Below are positions 37,786 through 45,603 of a DNA stretch of 64,000 nucleotides, one piece after another (position 1 is the stretch's first letter; each line of letters begins with the position of its first letter). The notes beneath the pieces were generated by a model that ran no database searches, was not told the origin of the DNA, and saw only the letters and a program-made list of their open reading frames with translations. The position numbers and the translations under genes are program-made. This DNA comes from Yoonia sp. GTDB lineage: Bacteria; Pseudomonadota; Alphaproteobacteria; Rhodobacterales; Rhodobacteraceae. The DNA is taken from the NCBI RefSeq assembly GCF_017854565.1, contig NZ_JAFMHJ010000002.1:140780-204779 (forward strand), given 5' to 3'.

Positions 37786-37814
37786 TGTTACGCAGCAACA
37801 AATGAGTTGGATCA
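37786..37814 (-). promoter_or_regulatory. RpoE (ECF sigma) type promoter of rpoH2
   Basis: Read on the minus strand: TGATCC (37814-37809), exactly 18 nt, then TAACA (37790-37786). In Rhodobacter sphaeroides the singlet-oxygen ECF factor RpoE uses TGATCC-N18-TAAGA, and rpoHII is one of its targets. Only one base differs here. Transcription would start near 37779, giving a leader of about 40 nt. No rpoE-chrR pair is in the window. Confidence 0.7.
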
Positions 37815-37829
37815 AACAAAGTTGCCTCA

Positions 37830-38354
37830 ATGACATTGCCAAACCTGACATTGGTGCTAGGCGGCGCCGCCTCTGGCAAATCCGCCTATGCGGAACGCCT
37901 TGTTTTGCAGGGCACATCTGACCCCGTTTATATTGCGACGGCGCAGGTTTTCGATGATGAAATGGCCGCAAAGGTATCACGTCACCGCGATCTGCGCGGC
38001 GATGGCTGGACCACAATAGAAGAGCCGATCAACGTCGCAGGTGCGCTGGAGAAATGCCAGCCAGACCAAGCTGTCCTGATTGATTGCGCCACCTTGTGGC
38101 TGACCAATATCATGCTCAACCAACATGATCTTGCGGGCGAAACCGCAGGGCTGCGCACGGCACTGCGCCGCTGTTCGTGCCCCGTTGTCATTGTCTCGAA
38201 CGAGGTAGGTCAGGGGATCGTGCCCGACAACGCCCTGTCACGCAACTTTCGCAACGCGCAAGGCACGCTCAATCAGGTCATCGCGGCCGATGCGGGTCTG
38301 GTCGTGGCTGTGATGGCAGGCTTGCCGCTGGCCCTCAAAGGGACGCTGCCGTGA
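37830..38354 (+). CDS. cobU: Adenosylcobinamide kinase / guanylyltransferase
   Basis: A 174-residue bifunctional P-loop enzyme (CobU/CobP) for assembly of the cobalamin nucleotide loop. The P-loop is GGAASGKS at residues 11-18. The substrate His and NTP switch are in SRHRDLRGDGWTTIEEP, and the GTP-site EVGQGIVPDNALSRNFRNAQG is near the end. Cytosolic. Its stop overlaps the following phosphatase gene start in GTGA; the two are an operon. The upstream gap to divergent rpoH2 contains the RpoE promoter; no cobalamin riboswitch is visible. Confidence 0.93.
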   Translation: MTLPNLTLVLGGAASGKSAYAERLVLQGTSDPVYIATAQVFDDEMAAKVSRHRDLRGDGWTTIEEPINVAGALEKCQPDQAVLIDCATLWLTNIMLNQHDLAGETAGLRTALRRCSCPVVIVSNEVGQGIVPDNALSRNFRNAQGTLNQVIAADAGLVVAVMAGLPLALKGTLP

Positions 38355-38920
38355 CCCGGCTATGGTTGGTACGCCACGGCCCCACCCATGCGAAATCCAT
38401 GGTTGGCTGGTCCGATCTGCCGGCAGATCTATCGGATACCGCCGCCATTGCCCGTTTGCGCGCCTATTTGCCCGCCGCCCCTGTCGTCTCGTCCGATCTG
38501 ATCCGTGCCAGCGCCACGGCAGATGCCCTGCGCCCTCGGGATAGACTGCCCCATGATCCCGCCCTGCGCGAAATCAACTTTGGCGCATGGGAACTGCGCA
38601 CCTTTGCCCAGATCGAAGCCGAGGCGCCGGCCACAATCCGCGCCTATTGGGAAACCCCCGGCGATGTCGCCCCCCCGAACGGTGAATGCTGGAACGCGGT
38701 GCGTCGGCGCGTGGATGCCGCGATCAATGGCCTTCTGGCCTTGGACCACGAAAACCTGATCGTCGTCGGCCACTTTGGCATGATCCTGACGCAGGTGCAG
38801 CGCGCCCTTGGCATCGAAGCCTACGCCGCGTTCGGTCACAAGATCGACAACCTGTCGGTGACAGACCTAGCGTTTGCACACGGTGCATGGACCGTTGGCA
38901 AGATCAATCACACCGCGTGA
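38351..38920 (+). CDS. Histidine phosphatase, probable alpha-ribazole phosphatase (CobC-like)
   Basis: A 189-residue member of the phosphoglycerate mutase-like phosphatase family. The N-terminal RHG motif (LWLVRHGPTHAK) carries the catalytic His; the second Arg is in SSDLIRASATADAL, and VVGHFGM supplies the C-terminal His. Being coupled to cobU by a 4-nt overlap, it probably removes the phosphate from alpha-ribazole phosphate, as CobC does, but other phosphate esters cannot be excluded. GTG 38351 is the start, since the previous stop overlaps it. Confidence 0.85.
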   Translation: MTRLWLVRHGPTHAKSMVGWSDLPADLSDTAAIARLRAYLPAAPVVSSDLIRASATADALRPRDRLPHDPALREINFGAWELRTFAQIEAEAPATIRAYWETPGDVAPPNGECWNAVRRRVDAAINGLLALDHENLIVVGHFGMILTQVQRALGIEAYAAFGHKIDNLSVTDLAFAHGAWTVGKINHTA

Positions 38921-38979
38921 TGTGTCACATCAAATTTCATCGTTAGGCTGCGGGCCGATGCGCCGCTAGGCTTCCATTC

Positions 38980-39672
38980 ATGACATATCAACTCTACATC
39001 GGTGACCGCACCTTCAGCAGCTGGTCCTTGCGCGGCTGGCTCATGCTCGAAAAATTCGGGCTGCCTTACAACACCCACATGGTCGGGCTTTATGCCGGAA
39101 CGATGGCGCAGGACCTTGCCCATCTGGCACCTGCGCGCTCTGTCCCGGTGATGCAAACAGGCGCCGGACATGTGCTGACAGACAGCATTGCCATGGCGGA
39201 AACGCTGGTCGAAAATCACCCCGCAGTGGACCTGTATCCGCGCGACCCCGGCGCCCGCGCACTGGCCCGATCCATGGTCGCGGAAATGCATAGCGGTTTC
39301 ATGGCACTGCGCAATGATTGCCCCAACATGATCAGCCATGTCTGGGACGGCTTTGTCCCGTCCCAGACAGTGATCGCGGACATCCAACGCGCCCAAGACC
39401 TTTGGGCGCTGGCCCGTTCCCGGCACGGACACGACGGGCCATGGCTGTTCGGCGCATACTCTTTGGCTGATGTGTTCTATGCGCCCGTGGCGCTGCGCAT
39501 CACCGCGTATGGTCTGCCTGTCAGCTCCGCCGCACAGGCCTATGTCAATCAGCATCTTGCCGATCCGGCGTTTCTGCAATGGCGTGCTGCGGCGCAGTTG
39601 GAAAATGTTGCCCCCTGGCCTTATCCAATGGACCTGAAACGTCTGCCATGGCCAAGCGTTAACCAATCCTAA
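38980..39672 (+). CDS. Glutathione S-transferase family protein
   Basis: A 230-residue GST. The N-terminal thioredoxin fold shows YIGDRTFSSWSLRGWLMLEKFGL with the Ser/Tyr that binds glutathione (SSWSLRGW), SVPVMQT (cis-Pro) and LTDSIAMAETL; helical domain from about residue 90 (ARSMVAEMHSGFMALRNDCPN), ending with LADVFYAPVALRI. Substrate class unknown. Its stop lies 44 nt before the comM ATG, and the end of the gene contains the near-match to a CtrA box (39659-39673). Confidence 0.85.
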   Translation: MTYQLYIGDRTFSSWSLRGWLMLEKFGLPYNTHMVGLYAGTMAQDLAHLAPARSVPVMQTGAGHVLTDSIAMAETLVENHPAVDLYPRDPGARALARSMVAEMHSGFMALRNDCPNMISHVWDGFVPSQTVIADIQRAQDLWALARSRHGHDGPWLFGAYSLADVFYAPVALRITAYGLPVSSAAQAYVNQHLADPAFLQWRAAAQLENVAPWPYPMDLKRLPWPSVNQS

Positions 39673-39715
39673 ACCACGCCCAACTACCCGTTAACCAAGA
39701 GCGGGGAGTTTGAGC

Positions 39716-41230
39716 ATGGTAGCACTGGCCTATACAGTCGCATTCGAAGGGATCGAGGCACGTCTTGTCGAAGTACAATGCGCCATCACACCGGGCATAC
39801 CCGCGTTCGCGATCGTGGGACTGCCGGACAAGGCAGTCTCCGAAGCGCGCGAACGGGTGCGCGCGGCCCTCAGCGCGATGGCGATCGCCCTGCCATCAAA
39901 GCGGATCACGGTAAACCTGTCGCCCGCAGACCTGCCAAAGGAAGGCTCGCATTTCGACCTGCCAATCGCCTTGGCGCTGCTGGCTGCACTTGAAATCATC
40001 CCGCAGGAAGACGCCGAACGCACAGTGGCCTTGGGGGAATTATCGCTGGACGGGACATTGGTGCCGGTGGTCGGCGCCCTGCCCGCAGCCATGGCCGCCG
40101 CACAGGACGAACGCACCCTGCTTTGCCCCTACGCCTGCGGTGCCGAGGCCGCGTGGGTCGGCGCGGCCAATGTGATCGCACCGCGCACGCTTGCCGACGT
40201 CGTGCGCCACTACACCGGCCAATCGGTCCTGTCACCGTCAGAACCCGGCGAGGTGCACCGCGCCACTTCAACCCGCGATCTGTCAGAGGTCAAAGGCCAG
40301 GAGCGCGCCAAACGCGCCCTTGAAATTGCAGCAGCCGGGCGGCATCACCTGATGCTCGTCGGCTCTCCCGGGTCCGGAAAATCAATGCTCGCCGCGCGCA
40401 TTCCCGGCATTTTACCGCCGCTGACGCCGGTCGAAGCACTGGAAACCTCGATGATCCATTCACTGTTCGGCCTGTTGGATGAAGGCGGCATTAACCGCGA
40501 AAGACCGTTCCGCGAACCGCATCACACCGCCTCTATGGCTGCCATCGTCGGCGGCGGACGCACCGCCAAACCCGGCGAAATCAGCCTCGCCCACAATGGG
40601 GTCTTGTTCATGGACGAATTCCCCGAATTCACCCGCGCCGTGCTGGAGACCCTGCGCCAGCCCATTGAAACCGGCGAAGTCGTGATAGCCCGCGCCAACG
40701 CGCATGTCCGCTATCCGTGTCGGTTCATGCTGGTCGCCGCCGCCAACCCCTGCAAATGCGGCTATCTTGCCGACCCGGCACGGGCCTGCGCGCGGGTGCC
40801 CCTGTGTGGCGAGGATTATATGGGCCGTATTTCTGGCCCGCTGATGGACCGGTTTGATCTGCGCATCGAAGTGCCGCCCGTCGCCTTTACCGACCTGGAC
40901 CTGCCCCAAAACGGTGAAAGCTCTGCCATTGTGGCGGCACGTGTCGCTGCGGCACGGGATCGGCAGACCCAGCGGTTTCAAGGACATAAGACAGCCCGCG
41001 TGAACGCCGACGCCGAAGGACACCTGTTGGAACAAATCGCGACGCCAGATACAGAAGGGCGCGCGTTGCTGGTCAAAGTGGCCGAACGCTTTGGATTGTC
41101 GGCAAGAGGTTACCACCGCGTCCTGCGGGTCGCGCGGACCATTGCGGACTTAGAGGGGTGCGACGACGTGCGCAGACCGCACGTCGCCGAAGCCGTCAGC
41201 TATCGGCTCGCCATGGCGAAAGAGGTATGA
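39716..41230 (+). CDS. comM: YifB/ComM-family Mg-chelatase-like AAA+ ATPase
   Basis: A 504-residue protein of the ComM group, a hexameric branch-migration helicase used in natural transformation. The N-terminal ChlI-like domain (YTVAFEGIEARLVEVQ, AIVGLPDKAVSEARERVRAAL) is followed by the AAA+ core: Walker A GSPGSGKSMLAARIPGILPP near 213, Walker B GVLFMDEFPEF, sensor and arginine finger, zinc-finger-like CKCGYLADPARACARVPLC and the C-terminal RGYHRVLRVARTIADLEG domain. ATG 39716 has GGGGAG 7 nt upstream; an upstream TTG in frame is rejected. A near CtrA site is located at 39659-39673. The end overlaps the alpha/beta hydrolase gene by 31 nt in convergent orientation. Confidence 0.93.
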   Translation: MVALAYTVAFEGIEARLVEVQCAITPGIPAFAIVGLPDKAVSEARERVRAALSAMAIALPSKRITVNLSPADLPKEGSHFDLPIALALLAALEIIPQEDAERTVALGELSLDGTLVPVVGALPAAMAAAQDERTLLCPYACGAEAAWVGAANVIAPRTLADVVRHYTGQSVLSPSEPGEVHRATSTRDLSEVKGQERAKRALEIAAAGRHHLMLVGSPGSGKSMLAARIPGILPPLTPVEALETSMIHSLFGLLDEGGINRERPFREPHHTASMAAIVGGGRTAKPGEISLAHNGVLFMDEFPEFTRAVLETLRQPIETGEVVIARANAHVRYPCRFMLVAAANPCKCGYLADPARACARVPLCGEDYMGRISGPLMDRFDLRIEVPPVAFTDLDLPQNGESSAIVAARVAAARDRQTQRFQGHKTARVNADAEGHLLEQIATPDTEGRALLVKVAERFGLSARGYHRVLRVARTIADLEGCDDVRRPHVAEAVSYRLAMAKEV

Positions 41231-42087
41231 ACGAAATCCGCGATTTCGCACAGCGCCGCGCGCGCCTGCGGGACGTAACCATCGAACATCTGCCAGACAT
41301 GCGGCACACTCGGCCATATGCGCAGCTGCGCCATCGGCCCCAGACGCTGCGCCATACGCACCGCATCGTCGCGCAACGCCTCGCCACTGCCGACCTGAAT
41401 AAGCACCGGCGGCGGTTCGTCAAACTGCGCAAACAACGGCGACGCGCGCGGATCATCCGGTGCGGCACCGCACAAATATCGGGCTACGACATCGTTCATG
41501 CGGTCGACGGGCAGCACGACCTCAGCCGTTGACTGCAAGCTGGCCCCCTGCAGGGTAAGATCGGTCCAAGGTGACATTGCGAATGCAGCGCGCGGGCGTT
41601 GGCCCGCGTGCGTCAGATGCGATAACAGCGCCAGCATCAACCCGGCGCCTGCGCTGTCACCACCCAAAACGACATCCGCAGGGCGATAACCCTTGGCCAT
41701 CAAAGATGCCCAGGCACGCAGCGCATCATCAAAGGCGGCTGGAAATGGGGCCTGTTGCAGCAACCGATAATCAGGCGCACAAACCCGCAAGCCTGTCAGC
41801 TTGGACATCCGGCCCAAAAGCCCGCGATAGGCCGTCCCGCTTCCGGCAAGATAGGCACCGCCATGGAAATAAAGGATGACGCGGCGGGGTTCGACCGGTC
41901 CAACGCTGATCCAGTGCAACGTCAGGTCATCGACAGATTCGGTCCGATGGCAGATATGCGGCGGGCCGCGAAACAGCCACGGTGCCGCCGCATCAAATGC
42001 AGCCGCCGCCAATTTGGGCGAATGGCCAACTTGCAAAATCGGCCGCACACAGTAGCGCAGCCAAAGATTCAAAATACGCAAGCGCAT
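41200..42087 (-). CDS. Alpha/beta hydrolase of the hormone-sensitive-lipase type
   Basis: A 295-residue esterase/lipase-like enzyme. The oxyanion-hole motif HGGAYLAGSG near 95, the nucleophile elbow GGDSAGAGLML (Ser about 163) and the conserved His at WPSVPHVWQMF near 265 are present, and the catalytic Asp is in GSGEALRDDA. No signal peptide. Substrate: a small acyl ester, not further defined. ATG 42087 is one nt past the gshB stop, so gshB and this gene are an operon. The gene overlaps comM end-to-end. Confidence 0.88.
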   Translation of the reverse strand: MRLRILNLWLRYCVRPILQVGHSPKLAAAAFDAAAPWLFRGPPHICHRTESVDDLTLHWISVGPVEPRRVILYFHGGAYLAGSGTAYRGLLGRMSKLTGLRVCAPDYRLLQQAPFPAAFDDALRAWASLMAKGYRPADVVLGGDSAGAGLMLALLSHLTHAGQRPRAAFAMSPWTDLTLQGASLQSTAEVVLPVDRMNDVVARYLCGAAPDDPRASPLFAQFDEPPPVLIQVGSGEALRDDAVRMAQRLGPMAQLRIWPSVPHVWQMFDGYVPQARAALCEIADFVHTSFAMASR

Positions 42088-42088
42088 C

Positions 42089-43033
42089 CTAGGCCGCCCG
42101 GCGCCCTTCGATTGCTTCCCAGATTTTCGCGCCAATATTCACACCGTCAAAGCGTTCCAATTCCTGAATGCCCGTGGGTGACGTTACGTTGATTTCGGTC
42201 AGCCAATCGCCAATGACATCAATCCCGACAAAAATCTGGCCTTTCTCACGCAAAAGCGGACCGATACGCGCACAAATCTCGCGATCGCGGTCCGTCAGAT
42301 CAACTTTTTCAGGGCGGCCGCCTACATGCATATTCGACCGGGTCTCACCTTCGGCTGGCACGCGATTGATCGCACCAACAGCTTCTCCGTCGATCAAAAT
42401 AACGCGCTTGTCACCTTTGGATACGGCAGGCAAAAACTTTTGAATGATCAGCGGTTCACGATTGATGCCTACAAAAAGTTCGTGCAGCGATGCAAGGTTG
42501 CTATCGGCATGCGCAAGTTTAAAGACGCCCGCGCCACCATTGCCATAAAGCGGTTTGAGAATCACATCGCCATGCTCGTGGCGGAACGCCTTCAATGTCG
42601 CAAGATCACGGGCGATCATTGTCGGCGGCGTCAGATCAGGAAATTTCAGAACCAGCAACTTTTCCGGATAATTACGTACCCAAAACGGATCATTCACCAC
42701 CAATGTGCCGGGGTGAATCATATCGAGAATATGCGTCGTGGTGATATACCCCATGTCAAACGGCGGGTCCTGACGCAGCCAAACCACATCGAAATCAGCC
42801 AGCGCGACAACGGTTTCTTCCCCCAGTCGAAAGTGGTCGCCCTTTACGCGCTGCACCGTCAGTGGCCAACCGCGGGCCGTGACGCGGCCCTGATCATAGG
42901 CCAATTTGTCGGGGGTGTAATAAAACAGGCTGTGCCCGCGCGCCTGCGCTTCCTCTGCGATGCGAAAGGTGCTGTCGGCATCAATGTTAATGGGACCGAT
43001 CGGGTCCATCTGGAATGCAATTTTCAGCGACAT
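42089..43033 (-). CDS. gshB: Glutathione synthetase
   Basis: A 314-residue ATP-grasp enzyme joining gamma-glutamylcysteine and glycine. Visible: N-terminal [50 protein letters not shown], the ATP-grasp loop [43 protein letters not shown] and the Mg site [19 protein letters not shown]. Complete. The GAGG ribosome site precedes ATG 43033. The upstream rsmI-yraN pair is 70 nt away on the same strand. Confidence 0.96.
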   Translation of the reverse strand: MSLKIAFQMDPIGPINIDADSTFRIAEEAQARGHSLFYYTPDKLAYDQGRVTARGWPLTVQRVKGDHFRLGEETVVALADFDVVWLRQDPPFDMGYITTTHILDMIHPGTLVVNDPFWVRNYPEKLLVLKFPDLTPPTMIARDLATLKAFRHEHGDVILKPLYGNGGAGVFKLAHADSNLASLHELFVGINREPLIIQKFLPAVSKGDKRVILIDGEAVGAINRVPAEGETRSNMHVGGRPEKVDLTDRDREICARIGPLLREKGQIFVGIDVIGDWLTEINVTSPTGIQELERFDGVNIGAKIWEAIEGRRAA

Positions 43034-43103
43034 AAGGCGACCTCATTTTCAACGATGCTGCCGCATTACATGGCGCAGCTGCCGACCTTGTGCAATGGGC
43101 GCG

Positions 43104-43460
43104 TCAGGCTTCGGCAAAGGCATTTTCGATCACCGACACCGCCCCCTGCCCGTCAACCATCGCCAAGTCAAAGCGGACGTCGGTCAGTTGCCCCCGTGGT
43201 TCATTGGCCAAAAACTCGGTTGCAGCGGTGCAAATGCGGTCCATCTGCCGACGCCCAAGCCGCAATGCGGCGCCGCCGAATGTTTTGCTTTTCTTGACTT
43301 CGATGAAAACAACGGTGTCACCATCGCGCATGATCAGGTCGATTTCACCAGCCTGCCCGCGCCAGCGACGCGCCGCAAGGCGATGATCCCTACGGGTATA
43401 GTCAGCGGCCACAATATCCTCGGCCACCAAGCCCGCGTGATACCCGACTGATCCTATCAT
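43104..43460 (-). CDS. YraN/UPF0102 family nuclease-fold protein
   Basis: A 118-residue protein of the YraN (UPF0102) family. Start RGQAGEIDLIMRDGDTVVFIEVKKSK contains the restriction-endonuclease-like signature (E..D..EVK). The function of YraN is unknown, though it is widespread next to rsmI. ATG 43460 overlaps the rsmI stop in ATGA. Cytosolic. Confidence 0.92.
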   Translation of the reverse strand: MIGSVGYHAGLVAEDIVAADYTRRDHRLAARRWRGQAGEIDLIMRDGDTVVFIEVKKSKTFGGAALRLGRRQMDRICTAATEFLANEPRGQLTDVRFDLAMVDGQGAVSVIENAFAEA

Positions 43461-44317
43461 TCGTCTTCTCCCATGCCCAGGGCGATTTGGTAAACTTGCC
43501 GGCGCGGCAGACCCAACGCACCCGCCACAAGCGTCGCCGCATCTTTGATCCGCATCGTCTTCATCGCATCGCGCAGTGCGTCCGTCACATCCAATTCAGC
43601 CACGTCCGTCGCCCCGGCGCGCCCGACCAAAACCACCAATTCGCCCTTTACGTTGCGATCAGCGAATGCTGCGGCCACATCGCCCAACGCACCGCGCGTG
43701 ATCTCTTCGAATCGTTTTGTCAGTTCACGACAGACAACCGCCTGTCGTCCCTCGCCCAGAATGTTCCGCAAATTCCCTAACATTTCACCAACACGTTTCG
43801 GGCTTTCGTAGAAAACCAGCGTGAACGGCACATCGCGCAGCGCCGCGATTTCGGTCTCGCGCTGCTGTTTGGATGCCGACAAAAAGCCGACGAATGCAAA
43901 GCGGTCCGTGGGCAGCCCCGACACGGTCAGCGCCGCCAGCACTGCGGACGCCCCCGGCGCCGATGTCACCGGCAGCCCCGCCGCAATCGCGGCACAGCCC
44001 AGTTCGTACCCCGGATCGGCGACCAATGGCGTGCCCGCCTCGGACACGTAAGCCACCGATTTGCCACCTGCGATATCGGCGACAAGGCGCGCCACGGCCC
44101 CTTCTCCGCTGTGGTCATGGAACGCGACAATCTTGCGCCCGTTCAACGCAACACCATGAATTTCCATCAGTTTACGCGCTGTTCTGGTATCCTCGGCGGC
44201 AATCAAATCTGCGGACGCCAAAACGTCAAGGGCGCGCAATGTGATATCGCGCGCGGACCCGATTGGGGTCGCGACAAAGTACAATCCGGCAGAGAGTGGC
44301 TTGATGATATGATTCAT
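43457..44317 (-). CDS. rsmI: 16S rRNA (cytidine(1402)-2'-O)-methyltransferase RsmI
   Basis: A 286-residue tetrapyrrole-methylase-fold enzyme that methylates the 2'-OH of C1402 in 16S rRNA. The N-terminal LYFVATPIGSARDITLRALDVL and AEDTRTARKLMEIHG, KSVAYVSEAGTPLVADPGYELG and SAPGASAVLAALTVSGLP are all family signatures, with SAM bound at the GTPLVADPG loop. Downstream is coupled yraN and then gshB. Divergent from the LpoA-like lipoprotein gene, a layout conserved across proteobacteria. Confidence 0.96.
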   Translation of the reverse strand: MNHIIKPLSAGLYFVATPIGSARDITLRALDVLASADLIAAEDTRTARKLMEIHGVALNGRKIVAFHDHSGEGAVARLVADIAGGKSVAYVSEAGTPLVADPGYELGCAAIAAGLPVTSAPGASAVLAALTVSGLPTDRFAFVGFLSASKQQRETEIAALRDVPFTLVFYESPKRVGEMLGNLRNILGEGRQAVVCRELTKRFEEITRGALGDVAAAFADRNVKGELVVLVGRAGATDVAELDVTDALRDAMKTMRIKDAATLVAGALGLPRRQVYQIALGMGEDE

Positions 44318-44421
44318 GGCTGGACCCGCGTGCCCCCTGTATTATGATGGTCCTCAAATGGCGGCTACGGGTCGGGCACCAGCCCACGCCAAAGTCGCGC
44401 CATCCAGGAGGGATATCATCC

Positions 44422-45603
44422 ATGTTTGCCCGTTTCACCACCGCCCGCAAGCCGATAGCACGCTTTTTTGCATCGCTGTCGCTGATCTGGATCACGGCCT
44501 GTACCACGGTTCTGGCGCCGAATGCCAATGTCGGACCGCAGGTCAACGCCGATGCCCCGGTGCAGGTCGCGCTTTTGGTGCCCGGCGGATCGAGCGAGAG
44601 TAGTGATGCGTTTCTCGCACAGAACTTTGAAAATGCGGCGCGGTTGGCCATCGCCGATCTGAATGGCGCACAAATCGCGTTGCGGGTCTACAACACCGGC
44701 GGCAGCCCGGCCCAAGCAGCAGATGCGGCCCGTACGGCCGTGAATGATGGCGCCAAGATCATTCTGGGCCCCTTATTTGCCGAAGCCGCCAATGCCGTTG
44801 GCGTTGCCGTGGCAGGCCGCAACGTGAATGTGCTGGCGTTCTCAAACAACCCCGCCATCGCTGGCGGCAACGTGTTTATCCTTGGGCCGACCTTTGACAG
44901 CACCGCAAACCGCTTGGTGCAATATGCCACACGACAGGGGATCAGCCGCTATATGGTCCTGCACGGCGATGACATATCCGGCCAGACCGGGCGCGCTGCG
45001 ATCTCAAACGCGGTGCAGCGCAATGGCGCACAGGTCGTCGGCGTTGAAAGCTATCCATTGTCGCAGCAAGGCATCCTGAGCGCCACCAGACGCATCGTAT
45101 CAACGGCTCGCGGATCGGCGGCGCAGGCGATCTTTATGACAGCGGGGGTGAATGCGGACCTTCCTATTCTTGCCACGGCACTGCCAGACGCGGGGATCGA
45201 CACCGAAACAACCCGTCTGATCGGGCTGACACGGTGGGATTCCGTACCGCAGGCGATGGCGCTGCCGGGCCTGCAAGGCGGGCTGTTTGCGATGCCGGAT
45301 CAGTCGACCGCAACGCTTTTCGTGAACCGCTATGCGGCCACCTATGGCGAGGCACCGCACCCGTTGGCGGGTCTTGCCTATGATGGTATTGCCGCAATAG
45401 GTGCTCTGCTGGCCGCTGGCAACGATGACGCACTGACCAAGGCGGCCCTGACAGCTCCGCAGGGGTTCAAAGGCACATCAGGTGTGTTCCGCCTGCTGCC
45501 AAACGGCCTGAACGAACGCGCCTTGGCCATCGCAACAATTCAAAACAATCAGGTGGTCGTCCTTGAACAAGCCCCAAGAAGCTTTGGCGCAGTCGGGTTC
45601 TAA
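44422..45603 (+). CDS. Penicillin-binding-protein activator lipoprotein (LpoA-like)
   Basis: A 393-residue lipoprotein: the signal peptide ends in ITAC (Cys about residue 26). The mature protein is a periplasmic-binding-protein fold of the LpoA type: VQVALLVPGGSSESSDAFLAQNFENAARLAIADL, AKIILGPLFAEAANAVG, TARGSAAQAIFMTAGVN, LIGLTRWD, GVFRLLPNGLNERALAI. In E. coli LpoA activates PBP1a; here the N-terminal helical domain of LpoA is missing, leaving only the PBP-like domain. ATG 44422 is chosen since AGGAGGG precedes it. It sits in the common synteny with rsmI and yraN. Confidence 0.87.
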   Translation: MFARFTTARKPIARFFASLSLIWITACTTVLAPNANVGPQVNADAPVQVALLVPGGSSESSDAFLAQNFENAARLAIADLNGAQIALRVYNTGGSPAQAADAARTAVNDGAKIILGPLFAEAANAVGVAVAGRNVNVLAFSNNPAIAGGNVFILGPTFDSTANRLVQYATRQGISRYMVLHGDDISGQTGRAAISNAVQRNGAQVVGVESYPLSQQGILSATRRIVSTARGSAAQAIFMTAGVNADLPILATALPDAGIDTETTRLIGLTRWDSVPQAMALPGLQGGLFAMPDQSTATLFVNRYAATYGEAPHPLAGLAYDGIAAIGALLAAGNDDALTKAALTAPQGFKGTSGVFRLLPNGLNERALAIATIQNNQVVVLEQAPRSFGAVGF

